The notes under the pieces are model-generated. The model did no database searches. It was not told where the DNA came from and was given only the letters and a program-made list of their open reading frames with translations. Below, piece after piece: positions 7,422-15,881 of a DNA stretch of 64,000 nt (its first letter is position 1; each line of letters starts with the position of its first letter). Source of the stretch: Paractinoplanes ovalisporus (lineage in GTDB: Bacteria > Actinomycetota > Actinomycetes > Mycobacteriales > Micromonosporaceae); NCBI RefSeq assembly GCF_016834655.1, contig NZ_JAENHP010000003.1, forward strand, positions 434,001-498,000, read 5' to 3'. Both the position numbers and the translations under genes were made by a program.

Positions 7422-8318
7422 TCAGTGGTCGGACGCCCCGTCCCGAGCCGCACTATGTTCGGCGGCCGCGTCCGGAACCACGAGCACCGGGCGCACACTC
7501 TGATGCAGAGTTGCCATCGCCACGCTCCCGAGCACGATCTCCCGCAAGGCCGATCGGCCGCGTGAACCGACCACGACCACGGCCGCGTGCTGCTCGGCGG
7601 CCGTGGTCGCGAGCGCCTCGGCCACCGCCCGGGAGGTCGCGGCGTGCCCGGCCGGCACGTCGGCCACGATCCGCGGCCGGCCCGGCGGGGCTGCCGGCGC
7701 CGGGGATCCGTCCCGGACGGCGACCAGCGCTATGCGGCGCCCGGCGAATATCCGCTCCGCGGCCTGTGCGGCCGCTCGGGCGCCCGGGGAGCCGTCCCAG
7801 CCCACCAGCACCGGGCCGGTCGCGAGGGCAACGCGCTCGGCCGTCAGCAGCGGACAGGGAATCACCAGGGCCGGCTGGGGCAGATAGTGCACAGCCATGT
7901 CCGACACACTGCCGAGGACCGCGCGCGCCCCGGTCAGCCCGCGTGATCCCAGCACCACGACGTCCGGGCCAAGCTTCTCGGCCAGCTCGGCGAGCTGCAG
8001 TCCCTCGCCGCCGTAGGCCCGCTCCACCATCGGCTCGGCCGGCCAGCCCACGGCGCGGGCGAGCGTGACGCCCATGGCCGCCAGCCGGGCGGCCTCCGCC
8101 GCGCCTTCCCGCTCGATCGCCACCACGAAGTCATCGACGCGACGCGTGCCGTGCCACAGGCGGCGGCGCAGCGTCTCGCTGGCGAACGGGGGCGTCCACA
8201 GGTGCACCACGGTGGCGTGGGCCCGGGGCAGCAGGGCCGCCGCGACCTCGAAGGTGGCGCCGGAGGCGGGCGAGCCGTCGTAGGCCAGCATCACCCTCGG
8301 CACGAACGGCTGAGTCAT
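7422..8318 (-). CDS. Tandem universal stress protein
   Basis: A 298-residue protein with two USP domains. Domain 1 (residues about 8-155) opens with RVMLAYDGSPASGATFEVAA and has the ATP-site pattern GSRGLTGARAVLGSVSDMAV. Domain 2 (about 165-285) opens with PVLVGWDGSPGARAAA and has GSRGRSALREIVLGSVAMATL. Both G-x2-G-x9-GS motifs are intact, so nucleotide binding is likely. ATG 8318 follows GAGGAG. It lies 10 nt after the Ddn-like gene in a run 9632 to 7422 that is probably one transcript. The nearest relatives by layout are Rv1996/Rv2005c-type dormancy USPs. Confidence 0.87.
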   Translation of the reverse strand: MTQPFVPRVMLAYDGSPASGATFEVAAALLPRAHATVVHLWTPPFASETLRRRLWHGTRRVDDFVVAIEREGAAEAARLAAMGVTLARAVGWPAEPMVERAYGGEGLQLAELAEKLGPDVVVLGSRGLTGARAVLGSVSDMAVHYLPQPALVIPCPLLTAERVALATGPVLVGWDGSPGARAAAQAAERIFAGRRIALVAVRDGSPAPAAPPGRPRIVADVPAGHAATSRAVAEALATTAAEQHAAVVVVGSRGRSALREIVLGSVAMATLHQSVRPVLVVPDAAAEHSAARDGASDH

Positions 8319-8328
8319 CGCGGACTCC

Positions 8329-8805
8329 TCACTCGCGAGCCGTGATCCGGAAGACCGGGAAGCCGGCGGCTATCCGGTCGAACTCGCTCAGCGGTGCGCG
8401 CCGGTCGACCGGGATGTGGGGACGGGCCCCGGGCGCGACCGCGAGATAGCGCTGCAGGATCGGCGCCCGCTGATCCGCGTCCACCTCGACGAGCCGGACC
8501 GGCCGCCGCCGGCCGTGGCGCAGGACCGCCGCGCCGCCGGCCGCACGCACGTTGGCCACCCAGTTCGCCCCGTCGCCGAGCATGGAGACGAGGTAATGCT
8601 CGCCCCGGTAGCGCGTGACCACCAGGGGAAGCGCGACAACGTTGCCGCTGCGACGGCCCACGACCTCCAGGGTCACCCAGTCCGGCGGGGCGAGAAGGGC
8701 CCGGCCGAACTGAAATGCCGATATACGGTTGAGAGCCCGGGCCAGGCCGTTCGGACGCCCGCCAAGGTACAGCCGGCGGCGCATGGCATCGGTGAGCAGC
8801 ATCAT
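8329..8805 (-). CDS. Ddn-like F420(H2)-dependent nitroreductase/quinone reductase
   Basis: A 158-residue split-barrel protein of the deazaflavin-dependent nitroreductase family. Diagnostic segments are LLAPPDWVTLEVVGRRSGN VVALPLVV, the central YLVSMLGDGANWVANVRAAG (very close to the family signature around the F420 site) and the C-terminal FDRIAAGFPVFRIT. Members use reduced F420 to reduce quinones and nitro-compounds and help against oxidative stress. The ATG at 8805 overlaps the stop of the upstream USP gene (ATGA), indicating translational coupling. Presence of the gene implies the organism makes F420, as actinomycetes commonly do. Confidence 0.88.
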   Translation of the reverse strand: MMLLTDAMRRRLYLGGRPNGLARALNRISAFQFGRALLAPPDWVTLEVVGRRSGNVVALPLVVTRYRGEHYLVSMLGDGANWVANVRAAGGAAVLRHGRRRPVRLVEVDADQRAPILQRYLAVAPGARPHIPVDRRAPLSEFDRIAAGFPVFRITARE

Positions 8806-9632
8806 CGCCTCCGGGGTTCCCGCACGATGTAGACGGGGCAGTCGGCGTGATGCAGCAACTGCAGCCCGACCGAGCCCAGGGCGGTCCCGGCGACGACACC
8901 GTGGCCGCGGCTTCCCACCACGACGACCTGAGCACCGCGCGACAGCGCGACCAGTTCCGCGGCGGCGCCGTCCGGGCTGATCATCACCTGGACCGCTACG
9001 GCCGGGAATTTGTCACGCCACGGAGCGAGCTGGGCCTCGACCTGTTCGCGTACGGAATCCCGGGACTCCACCGGCACCAGGGCACGAACCACGGTCAAGC
9101 CGGTCCCCCGGCCGGCCGCCTCGTCGAACGCGACCTCCAGCACCCGTTCGGCCGCCGCCGAGTCGTCGATCCCCGCCGCGACGGGCCCGTCGGTCAGATC
9201 GCCCCCGCGGCCACGGACCACGACGACCGAGCAGGGTGCGTGCGTGGCCACCCGCTGACTCACCGAACCCAGCAGCAGGCCGGCGAAGCCGCCGCGGCCA
9301 CGGCAGCCCAGAACCATCAGTTCCGCGAACTCGGACTCGGCGAGCAGGCGCGGCACCGTCTGGCCGACCAGCTGGTCACCCTCCACGTCCACGTCGAGCG
9401 CGGCCACACGGGCCTCGTGCACACAGTTGGCGGTCAGCCCCTCGGCCCGCTTGCGCTCCTGGTCGAAGTACTGGTTGCTGATGTCGTACCGGGCCGCGCC
9501 CCACTGCCAGTCGAAGACGTTCGTGACCCGCAGGGGAAGCCCCCGCCGGAATGCCTCCCGGGCCGCCCAGCGCACCGCGCCCTTGCTCGGCTCGGTGCCG
9601 TCGGCGGCGACGATGATCGGTTGAGTCCTCAT
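8802..9632 (-). CDS. Tandem universal stress protein
   Basis: A 276-residue two-domain USP of the Rv2005c/Rv2623 type. Domain 1 starts IIVAADGTEPSKGAVRWAA and carries GCRGRGGFAGLLLGSVSQRV. Domain 2 starts PVAAGIDDSAAAERVLEVAF and carries GSRGHGVVAGTALGSVGLQL. Both have complete ATP-binding loops. The ATG at 9632 has GAGGAAGGCGTC before it. It is the first gene of a probable USP-ddn-USP operon, with a box at 9711-9724 about 85 nt upstream. A close paralogue lies at 26347-27225 and another at 62628-63497. Confidence 0.88.
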   Translation of the reverse strand: MRTQPIIVAADGTEPSKGAVRWAAREAFRRGLPLRVTNVFDWQWGAARYDISNQYFDQERKRAEGLTANCVHEARVAALDVDVEGDQLVGQTVPRLLAESEFAELMVLGCRGRGGFAGLLLGSVSQRVATHAPCSVVVVRGRGGDLTDGPVAAGIDDSAAAERVLEVAFDEAAGRGTGLTVVRALVPVESRDSVREQVEAQLAPWRDKFPAVAVQVMISPDGAAAELVALSRGAQVVVVGSRGHGVVAGTALGSVGLQLLHHADCPVYIVREPRRR

Positions 9633-9710
9633 GACGCCTTCCTCTCGCCGTTTTCCTCAGCGTCGGCCGGTTCGGCGTGAGGCGGCAGGGCGTCAGGTCC
9701 CGGAACGGGT

Positions 9711-9724
9711 GGCCGAAGGACCCG
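9711..9724. promoter_or_regulatory. DosR-like box upstream of the USP-ddn-USP operon
   Basis: Minus strand CGGGTCCTTCGGCC, followed by ACC in place of the final CCT. It lies between the 3' end of the Acg-type gene and the USP start, centred 85 nt from the ATG. Confidence 0.5.
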
Positions 9725-9732
9725 CGAACAGC

Positions 9733-10674
9733 TCAGGCCAGCAGGACATCGGTGACCGGCCGCCGGGGCGTACGCCCCACGGTCCGTCCGTAACCGACGC
9801 GCAGCACGATCTGCGCGGCGAGGCCGGACTCGTCGTCGGTGAGCAGCCGGCGGACGACGGGCACCTCGACGGGCTGGCTGATCGGCATGGTGGCGAGGTT
9901 CTGCCAGGTCGCGGTGAGCAGCACCCGTTGCAGTGCCTGCCCCGCCCGCACCCAGTCCTCCTGGGCATCGCCTTCGGTGGCCAGCACCAGCACGGCCGGG
10001 TAGGGCTCGAACGGTTCGACCGGGCGCGCCGGGGGCGAGAAGTCGGTGAACTCCCGGGTCGGTACCACCTCCAGCGAGTCCCAGGGTCCCGCGGCCCAGG
10101 CGGGCACGCCGTCCCGGCGGCCCCGGCCCGCGCTCCAACGCGTGAGCTCGGCCTGGTACTCCGGGCGCTCGCGGAGCCACTTGTCGGCCGAGCGGGCCAG
10201 TTCGAGCACCATGTCACGGCTGCGTGGGCCGGCGGTGAGCAGCACCGCACCCTCGCGTCGAGCGGCGTCGCGCAGCCGGTCGGTCACTTTCGGGCCGACC
10301 GGAATGTGGGCGAACGGCCACCGGTTGGTGTGCCGGTGGACGATCGCGGCCGCCAACGCCTCGCTCGCCGGGGGCGGTGGCTGCGCACCGGTCACGGTCA
10401 CCCGGGCCACCAGCTCCGGCCGGCGGCGATCCGGGAACAGGGTCACGCTCGTACGGTGCCCGGCCCGGCGCATCGCCAGGCGGAGGGTGAAGACCGCCGC
10501 GCCCAGACTGATCCGTTGTTCCCGGCCGTACGGGTCGACGACCGTCAACCGGCGATCGGGGTCGGCATGCACCTCGACGCCGGTGTCACTGATCCGGAAG
10601 AGCCACGGCTGACTGTTGTGCACCGAGGGCGCGCAGGTGGCGGCCTCGACGCAGTCGAGCAAGGTGGTTCCCAT
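9733..10674 (-). CDS. Acg-family nitroreductase-like protein
   Basis: A 313-residue protein of the Acg (Rv2032) family, a doubled nitroreductase fold binding FMN whose members may sequester FMN rather than catalyse. Hallmarks are AATCAPSVHNSQPWLFRI at the N-terminus, DPYGREQRISLGAAVFTLRLA, HRHTNRWPFAH, and the C-terminal half DWVRAGQALQRVLLTATWQNLATMPISQPVE with the end GYGRTVGRTPRRPVTDVL. It is nearly collinear with the paralogue at 28307-29302. ATG 10674 follows GGAGGGGAG. The gene lies 34 nt downstream of the ABC ATPase gene 10709-11899 and may be cotranscribed with it. Confidence 0.88.
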   Translation of the reverse strand: MGTTLLDCVEAATCAPSVHNSQPWLFRISDTGVEVHADPDRRLTVVDPYGREQRISLGAAVFTLRLAMRRAGHRTSVTLFPDRRRPELVARVTVTGAQPPPPASEALAAAIVHRHTNRWPFAHIPVGPKVTDRLRDAARREGAVLLTAGPRSRDMVLELARSADKWLRERPEYQAELTRWSAGRGRRDGVPAWAAGPWDSLEVVPTREFTDFSPPARPVEPFEPYPAVLVLATEGDAQEDWVRAGQALQRVLLTATWQNLATMPISQPVEVPVVRRLLTDDESGLAAQIVLRVGYGRTVGRTPRRPVTDVLLA

Positions 10675-10708
10675 GGCGCCACTCCCCTCCCGTCGTCACA
10701 CCGACGCT

Positions 10709-11899
10709 TCAGCCTGTCAGCACGGCTTGTTCAGCGGCCGCAACGGCGTCGCCCGTGGCCGGATCGAAGAAGTAGGCCTGGTCGAGGTCGACCGTCAGCG
10801 GCACCCGCTTGCCGATGGTCAATGCCGCGCGCTGCCCGACCTTCGCCGTCCAGAGCTCGGTGGCGGCGGCCTCGTCCACGGCGACCGGCACATCGTCCGG
10901 CCCGGTCTCTTCCGGCCCGGCCTCGTCCGGGCCCCCGGACGGCAACCGGAAGAGCACGTGCTTCTCGTCGCCGAGCGATTCGACGCCCAGCGGCACCACC
11001 GGCAACGTCTCCGGCCCGGACGCCACGGCCAGCGCGAAGGCGGCCGGACGCAGCCCCATGACGACGGTCGAACCCAGATAGCGGGCCAGCTCCGGGCGAT
11101 GGTGCACGGCGAACTCCCGTCCGGCGAGCGTCACCGCCGCCCGGTCCGCATCCCCGCGCAGCTCGACCGTCGCGAAGTTCATGCTGGGTGAGCCCATGAA
11201 GCCCGCCACGAAGCGGTTGGCCGGTGCCTGGTACAGCTCCTCGGGCGTGCCGACTTGTTGCAGGCGGCCCTTGTCGAGCACCGCGATCCGATCGCCCAGG
11301 GTCATCGCCTCCACCTGGTCGTGGGTGACGTAGACCGTGGTGATGCCGTACCGCTGGTGCAGCCGCGCGAGTTCGGCGCGCATCGAGACCCGGAGCTTGG
11401 CGTCGAGGTTGGACAGCGGTTCGTCGAGCAGGAAGACCCGGGGCTGGCGGACCATGGCCCGGCCCATCGCGACACGCTGCCGCTGCCCGCCCGACAGGGC
11501 CGCGGGCCTGCGGTCGAGCAGACCGGACAGGCCGAGCAGGTCAGCCGTGGCGTCCACCTTGTCCCGCAGTTCGGCCTTGTCGGTATGCCGCAGCCTCAGG
11601 GCGAAGCCCATGTTCTCGCGGACGGTCATGTGCGGGTAGAGCGCGTAGTTCTGAAACACCATCGCGATGTCGCGTTCCTTGGGCGCCCAGTTCGTCACGT
11701 CCTCGCCGTCAATGAGCACGTCGCCGCCGCTCACCTCCTCGAGGCCGGCGATCATCCGCAGGACCGTGGACTTGCCGCAGCCCGACGGCCCCACCAGCAC
11801 CAGGAACTCACCGTCACCGATCGTCAGGCTCAGATCGTCGACCGCCTTGGTGTCGTGAGAGAAGACCTTCGTCAGATGACTCAGCCGCACGACCGACAT
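10709..11899 (-). CDS. ABC transporter ATP-binding protein, UgpC/MsiK sugar-importer type
   Basis: A 396-residue ATPase with the CUT1 sugar-import layout. The N-terminal nucleotide-binding domain has Walker A GPSGCGKST (residues about 38-46), Q-loop FQNYALYPHMTV, signature LSGGQRQRVAMGRAM, Walker B VFLLDEPLSNLDAKLR and H-loop VTHDQVEAMTLGD; a C-terminal TOBE/OB region follows (VMGLRPAAFALA, VPLTVDLDQAYFFDPATG). No permease or binding protein is nearby, so it may serve several importers as MsiK does in Streptomyces. An acidic insert (GPDEAGPEETGPDD) in the TOBE part is unusual. ATG 11899 has GGGAGG upstream. Confidence 0.87.
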   Translation of the reverse strand: MSVVRLSHLTKVFSHDTKAVDDLSLTIGDGEFLVLVGPSGCGKSTVLRMIAGLEEVSGGDVLIDGEDVTNWAPKERDIAMVFQNYALYPHMTVRENMGFALRLRHTDKAELRDKVDATADLLGLSGLLDRRPAALSGGQRQRVAMGRAMVRQPRVFLLDEPLSNLDAKLRVSMRAELARLHQRYGITTVYVTHDQVEAMTLGDRIAVLDKGRLQQVGTPEELYQAPANRFVAGFMGSPSMNFATVELRGDADRAAVTLAGREFAVHHRPELARYLGSTVVMGLRPAAFALAVASGPETLPVVPLGVESLGDEKHVLFRLPSGGPDEAGPEETGPDDVPVAVDEAAATELWTAKVGQRAALTIGKRVPLTVDLDQAYFFDPATGDAVAAAEQAVLTG

Positions 11900-11958
11900 C
11901 GGACACCTCCCTGTTCGTGCTCATTCGTGACGGCCGCCGCCAGCTCGGCGAAGCGGTC

Positions 11959-11971
11959 AGGGGCCAAGTAC
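11959..11971. promoter_or_regulatory. Weak DosR-like site between ABC ATPase and site-2 protease genes
   Basis: Minus strand GTACTTGGCCCCT resembles the box with one base fewer in the centre. It lies in the divergent promoter region 11900-12083, about 66 nt from the ABC ATPase start. Confidence 0.3.
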
Positions 11972-12083
11972 AACGCCGCCCACGCGGGCCCGGCAGTGCC
12001 GACCGGCCATCCCCGCCGGGGCGAGCGGCCCTGACCAAGCCGTTGGCCGCGAGAGACCGTGGTCCGGGAGGGAGGCGTCTACG

Positions 12084-13253
12084 ATGCGCCAGACCGTCCG
12101 GCTCGGCCACCTGCACGGCATAGCGCTGGGATTGCACTGGTCCGCCCTGCTACTCCTCGGCCTGCTGGCCGAAGTGCTCGCCACCACGGTGCTGCCGTCG
12201 GCGGCCCCGGGCTACAGCTGGGCCGGTTACTGGCTGGCCGGCTTCGGATTCGCGGCATTGTTCCTGGCAGCGTTGCTCGCGCACGAGTACGCACACGCGC
12301 GTGTCGCCCAGCATCACGGCATCTCCGTGCGGTCGATCACGTTGTGGATGCTCGGTGGCGTCTCCGAGCTCGAAGGGGAACCGCGGCGCCCCCGGACTCT
12401 GCTGCACATCGCGCTGGCCGGACCGGCGACCAGTCTGGCCCTGGCCGGTGCTTTCCTCGCCGCGGTGAAACCGCTCGGCGCTCTCGGCTCCACGCTGCTG
12501 GAGGCGGGATTCGCCTGGCTCGCGATCTTCAACGCCACCATAGCCGTGTTCAACCTGCTGCCCGCCGCTCCGCTGGATGGGGGCCGGGTGCTGGAGGCGG
12601 TGCTGTGGCGGATACGCGGCGATCGCAGCGCCGCACGAAGGGCCGCGACCCACACGGGTGTCGCGGCCGGCCTGCTGTTGATGTCGGTGGGTCTGGTGTC
12701 GATGTTCACCGTCGCGCCAGCCGGCGGCTTGTGGCTTCTGCTCGTGGGCTGGTACCTGACCGTGGTGGCCCGCACCGAGGGCTCGGCTTCGGGAGTCCTG
12801 GAGCGGATCGGTGATCTCCGTGCGGAGCAGTTGATGTCGGCCCCCGCGGTCTGCGGCCACTTGGGCCAGACCGTCGACGCCTTCATCGCCGAGGTCGGCG
12901 TGACGCACCCGCACCACCGCTATCCCGTCGTCGACCTGGACGGGCACCTGGCCGGGCTGGTCATGACCCGCGGTCTCGGCCGCGTGCCGCCCGCACGGCG
13001 CCCGGAGGTCCGGCTCGGCGAGGTGATGGTGCCGGTGGCACAGGTGCGGACCGCTGCGCGCGATGCGCCTGTGCGTGATGGGCCGATCATCCCGATGGCG
13101 CCGCTGGGCATCATCGTGGTTCTCGACGGCGGGCGGCCGTGCGGGGTGCTCACCTCGGGCGACCTCCGCCGCGCGGTGGTCGTCGCGGAGGCCGGTGGCC
13201 GCCCGGATCGGTCCCGGGGCCCGCTCGGCCGGTCATCGTGGCCCGTGCCATGA
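12084..13253 (+). CDS. Site-2 protease (M50 zinc metalloprotease) with CBS domains, Rv2625c-like
   Basis: A 389-residue polytopic membrane protease. The zinc motif HEYAH is at residues 67-71 within a helix (ALFLAALLAHEYAHARVAQH), and the second conserved motif NLLPAAPLDGGRVLEA supplies the aspartate at 165. About six membrane helices cover residues 10-230. The C-terminal cytoplasmic part (about 240-370) has two CBS-like repeats (LMSAPAVCGHLGQTVDAFI, MVPVAQVRT, CGVLTSGDLRRAV). Such enzymes cut transmembrane anti-sigma factors or similar targets. The M. tuberculosis counterpart Rv2625c is in the DosR regulon. ATG 12084 follows GGGAGGGAGG. No sigma/anti-sigma pair is seen nearby, so the substrate is unknown. 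Confidence 0.86.
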   Translation: MRQTVRLGHLHGIALGLHWSALLLLGLLAEVLATTVLPSAAPGYSWAGYWLAGFGFAALFLAALLAHEYAHARVAQHHGISVRSITLWMLGGVSELEGEPRRPRTLLHIALAGPATSLALAGAFLAAVKPLGALGSTLLEAGFAWLAIFNATIAVFNLLPAAPLDGGRVLEAVLWRIRGDRSAARRAATHTGVAAGLLLMSVGLVSMFTVAPAGGLWLLLVGWYLTVVARTEGSASGVLERIGDLRAEQLMSAPAVCGHLGQTVDAFIAEVGVTHPHHRYPVVDLDGHLAGLVMTRGLGRVPPARRPEVRLGEVMVPVAQVRTAARDAPVRDGPIIPMAPLGIIVVLDGGRPCGVLTSGDLRRAVVVAEAGGRPDRSRGPLGRSSWPVP

Positions 13254-13254
13254 G

Positions 13255-13270
13255 GGGTCGTTCGGCCCTG
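13255..13270. promoter_or_regulatory. DosR-like box upstream of the small helical protein
   Basis: GGGTCGTTCGGCCCTG, centred 70 nt before the ATG at 13333 and 23 bp before the centre of a second palindrome. A TAACGT hexamer at 13292-13297 could be the -10, which would place the box near -41. Confidence 0.55.
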
Positions 13271-13275
13271 ACGGT

Positions 13276-13295
13276 GTTAGCTGAGCGCAGCTAAC
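13276..13295. promoter_or_regulatory. Perfect 8-bp-arm palindrome, candidate operator
   Basis: GTTAGCTGAGCGCAGCTAAC has two perfect 8-bp arms around AGCG. It lies between the DosR-like box and the start of the gene at 13333 and would overlap a candidate -10 (13292-13297), as a repressor site would. No U-run follows, so it is unlikely to be a terminator. The XRE regulator encoded just downstream (13652-13984) is a candidate ligand, but this is inference. Confidence 0.5.
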
Positions 13296-13332
13296 GTGCT
13301 AAGTGAAGGTCGATCGGGAGGAGGCGAGAAGA

Positions 13333-13614
13333 ATGACGACCACCAGCACGAAGTCTGTCCGTGAACCCGCGCCGGCCAAGCCGGCCCTGAAGGTCGAGGA
13401 ACGCCGTGAACGCACCCGTCGCATCGGGCGCGAGATCGGCATCCTGGCCGTCAACGCCTATGAGCGCGGCGTCGCCGACATCGTGGCGCTGGAGAAGGAC
13501 GCTGCGAAGATCGCGCCGTACCCGTGGGCCAGGAACGCGCTGACCATGACGGCGGGACTCGTCGAGGATGTCGGCGCCGCTTACGTCAAGACGGCGCGTC
13601 AGGTTCTGCGGTGA
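13333..13614 (+). CDS. Small helical protein of unknown function (phasin-like candidate)
   Basis: A 93-residue protein starting MTTTSTKSVREPAPAKPALK, then a charged helix (VEERRERTRRIGREIGILA) and two amphipathic stretches (VNAYERGVADIVALEKDAAK, MTAGLVEDVGAAYVKTARQV). I recognise no named family with certainty. Size, helical make-up and position beside an XRE regulator, two lipases and a WS/DGAT recall small lipid-droplet or granule-coating proteins, which is an inference. ATG 13333 follows GGGAGGAGG at proper spacing; an upstream GTG/ATG frame (13303) has no ribosome-binding site. A DosR-like box and a separate palindrome lie within 80 nt upstream. Confidence 0.7.
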   Translation: MTTTSTKSVREPAPAKPALKVEERRERTRRIGREIGILAVNAYERGVADIVALEKDAAKIAPYPWARNALTMTAGLVEDVGAAYVKTARQVLR

Positions 13615-13625
13615 CGCAGTGGGCC

Positions 13626-13652
13626 GCGGCCCGGGGTCGACCCCCGGGCCGC
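13626..13652. terminator. GC hairpin between convergent genes, probable bidirectional terminator
   Basis: GCGGCCCGGGG (13626-13636) pairs perfectly with CCCCGGGCCGC (13642-13652) around a 5-nt loop. It lies between the stop at 13614 and the stop codon of the convergent XRE gene at 13652. Confidence 0.65.
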
Positions 13653-13984
13653 TACTCGTTCCCGGTCGCCACGAACGCCAGGTAGACCTCGGTCAGTGCC
13701 TGCCGCTGGCGCGCGGTCAGCCGCGGATCGGCGGCGATCGCGGTCAGCACCGGCGGGGGCGCGTCCCACTCGGGCCCGGCCTCTATGCGCAACGCGTCGG
13801 CGGTCGTGCGCAGCGAACCGGCGATGGCGCGCAGCACCCGGTCCGACGGCGCTCGGAGCCCGCGCTCGATCTGCGACAGGTACGGTCCGGAGATGCCGAC
13901 CATCGCCGCGAACTGCCGGATGGGCAGCTCGGCGAGTTCGCGCCGGCGCCGGATGATCTCGCCGAGGCTCGGCGGAACGCTCAT
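13652..13984 (-). CDS. XRE-family transcriptional regulator
   Basis: A 110-residue protein with an N-terminal Cro/C1 helix-turn-helix: LGEIIRRRRELAELPIRQFAAMVG then ISGPYLSQIERGLRAPSDRVLRAIAGSL. The PYLSQIERG recognition helix is characteristic of the family. The C-terminal part (LTAIAADPRLTARQRQALTEVYLAF) may mediate dimerisation. Its ATG at 13984 overlaps the patatin stop (ATGA), so it is cotranslated with the lipase. The convergent neighbour is the small helical protein whose promoter carries the palindrome at 13276. In some actinobacteria, XRE proteins next to lipid-droplet proteins control them, which makes this a reasonable, unproven pairing. Confidence 0.85.
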   Translation of the reverse strand: MSVPPSLGEIIRRRRELAELPIRQFAAMVGISGPYLSQIERGLRAPSDRVLRAIAGSLRTTADALRIEAGPEWDAPPPVLTAIAADPRLTARQRQALTEVYLAFVATGNE

Positions 13985-14928
13985 CGTCCGCCGGATCGGC
14001 TCAGGGTGGCCGGGATGGTCACCTGCGCGGTCCGCAGGACGTCGTCGCGGCGGCGGCCGTCCATCAGGTTGATACCGAGCGTCGGCAGGTCGTCCGGACC
14101 GGGCGTGATCACCGTGACCCGGGTGCCCGCCCGCTCCACCTTGCGCCGCTCGAGACTGACCTGGGCCGCGAACGCCTGCCGCAGGGCCCGCTCCGCACGC
14201 CAGGATGGCCGGCACGGCCGGTCGGTCGCATAGCTGGCCATCGGGGCGAGCACGTACACGTCGTCGAGGCGCTGATCGTGCAGGAGGTCGAGCGAGACGA
14301 CCGACCGCACCCCTCCGTCGACGTAGCGGCGGTCCCCGATCGTCGTCGGCGCATGCCAGCCCGGAATGGAGCACGAGGCCACCACGGCGTCGGGCAGCGA
14401 CGCCGGCGGGCCGCCGGGCCGGCCGAAGACCACCCGTCGGCCGCGCTCGTAGTCGACCCCGACGATCCACGTGTCCCGCTCGGGCCAGTGGTCCGGCTGG
14501 TGCCGCACCATGGTCTCCAGATAGCGGCGCAGGGCGTGGTGCTGGGCCCGCCCCTGCGGCACGAACGCGCTGGCCAGCGCGCGTGGATGCACGCTGTGCG
14601 GCGCAAGGGCCGCGGTCGCGACCATGCGCACCGACCCGAAGCGGGCTCGTGGTGGTGGCGGGAGACGGCCGGAGTCGTGCTGGAACTCGTGGGCGCCCGG
14701 CAGGTGCTCCTCGCCCTCTCCCAGTTGGTGTGCCACCAGTTGGTCGGGGCTGAGTCCGAGCCGCAGGGCGGCCGCGACAATGCTGCCCGCGCTCGTGCCG
14801 ACGATGACGTCGCAGTCGCCCAGCGGCCGTCCGATGCGTTCCTGCAGCGCCGCCAGTCCGCCGATCATCCAGGCCGCCCCGAGGATTCCCCCGCCGCCCA
14901 GCACCAGGCCCACGCGTTTACCGCTCAC
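13981..14928 (-). CDS. Patatin-like phospholipase
   Basis: A 315-residue serine lipid hydrolase. From the chosen start the oxyanion loop is VLGGGGILGAAW, the nucleophile motif GTSAG places Ser46, and the dyad aspartate is in YVDGGVRS at residue 204. The family cleaves acyl chains from phospholipids or neutral lipids. GTG 14928 (VSGKRVGLVLGG) is chosen because the conserved domain starts at once. Upstream in-frame GTG codons up to 14988 would overlap the previous gene and add a non-conserved tail. It lies between an alpha/beta-hydrolase and an XRE regulator in one minus-strand operon. Confidence 0.83.
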   Translation of the reverse strand: MSGKRVGLVLGGGGILGAAWMIGGLAALQERIGRPLGDCDVIVGTSAGSIVAAALRLGLSPDQLVAHQLGEGEEHLPGAHEFQHDSGRLPPPPRARFGSVRMVATAALAPHSVHPRALASAFVPQGRAQHHALRRYLETMVRHQPDHWPERDTWIVGVDYERGRRVVFGRPGGPPASLPDAVVASCSIPGWHAPTTIGDRRYVDGGVRSVVSLDLLHDQRLDDVYVLAPMASYATDRPCRPSWRAERALRQAFAAQVSLERRKVERAGTRVTVITPGPDDLPTLGINLMDGRRRDDVLRTAQVTIPATLSRSGGR

Positions 14929-14969
14929 GTGTTCACCGTCCCTGTGATCCAAGGCACATGGTGCCACGA

Positions 14970-15845
14970 TCACCGGCCCGGCGACCACTCTCCCGCCAGA
15001 CGGTCGATCTCACCGGCGATGGCCGGTTGCAGGTCGTGCGGCAGATCGTGCCCCATACCCGGATATACCACCAGTTTGGACCCGAGGATCGCCCGGGCGG
15101 TGGCCCGTCCACCCGAGAGCCGCACCAGCGGGTCGGCGTCGCCGTGGATCACCAGGGCCGGCAGCCGCAACCGCCGGAGCACCGCACGGCGGTCCGTGGC
15201 GAGAGCAACCGCGGTCAACTGCCGCTTCACGCCGGCCGGATCGTGGGCCCGGTCGAAGCTGCGGGCTGCCGCGTCCCGGATGAATTCCTCCTCGAGCGGA
15301 TAACCGGGCGATCCGATCACCCGGAAGATCCGCACCAGTTGATCTGCGGCCTGGTCCCGGTTCCCGGCCGAACCGGCCAGCAGGGTGGCCAGCACCCGCG
15401 GGTGCGGGCGGCCGATGCGCGGCGACGGGGTGGACGACAGCGATGTCAGAGAACGCACCCGCTGCGGGTGGGTGCCGGCCACGAGCTGCGCGATCATGCC
15501 GCCGAGCGAGACCCCCGCCACGTGAGCGCTCGGCCAGCCCAGGTCGTCCAGAACGGCAAGCGCGTCCTCGGCCATGTCCGGCAGTCCGTAACCGGGACGC
15601 CGCGACAGCCAGGCCAGCGGGGATGCCAGTCCCAGACCGGTCAGGTGGGTGGACTGCCCGACATCGCGGTTGTCGAAGGTGGCCACACGGAACCCGCGCC
15701 CGGTCAGCAAGTCCCGGAACCGACTCGGCCAGAACAACCGCTGCAACCCCAGCCCCATGATCAGCAGGAGCGGGCGCCCGTCCTCCGGGCCCTCCACCTC
15801 GTACGCGATCTCCACCGCCCCGTGCCGGGCTCGTCCCATCGTCAT
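14970..15845 (-). CDS. Alpha/beta-fold hydrolase
   Basis: A 291-residue alpha/beta-hydrolase with the nucleophile elbow HVAGVSLGGMIAQ, the acid in LVIHGDADPLV and the histidine in YPGMGHDLPHD, so the catalytic triad is complete. The N-terminal strand is VEIAYEVEGPEDGRPLLLIM with the oxyanion region MGLGLQRLFWP. The substrate class (esterase, lipase or haloalkane-type) cannot be read from sequence. It is probably lipid-related given the flanking patatin, WS/DGAT and acyl-CoA ligase genes. ATG 15845 or 15839 are both possible; the former has a weak CGGGG nearby. Divergent promoters and one box separate it from the WS/DGAT gene. Confidence 0.82.
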   Translation of the reverse strand: MTMGRARHGAVEIAYEVEGPEDGRPLLLIMGLGLQRLFWPSRFRDLLTGRGFRVATFDNRDVGQSTHLTGLGLASPLAWLSRRPGYGLPDMAEDALAVLDDLGWPSAHVAGVSLGGMIAQLVAGTHPQRVRSLTSLSSTPSPRIGRPHPRVLATLLAGSAGNRDQAADQLVRIFRVIGSPGYPLEEEFIRDAAARSFDRAHDPAGVKRQLTAVALATDRRAVLRRLRLPALVIHGDADPLVRLSGGRATARAILGSKLVVYPGMGHDLPHDLQPAIAGEIDRLAGEWSPGR

Positions 15846-15881
15846 GCCCCGAGCGTGATCCGGCCCGGGTGTGCGCCGCAC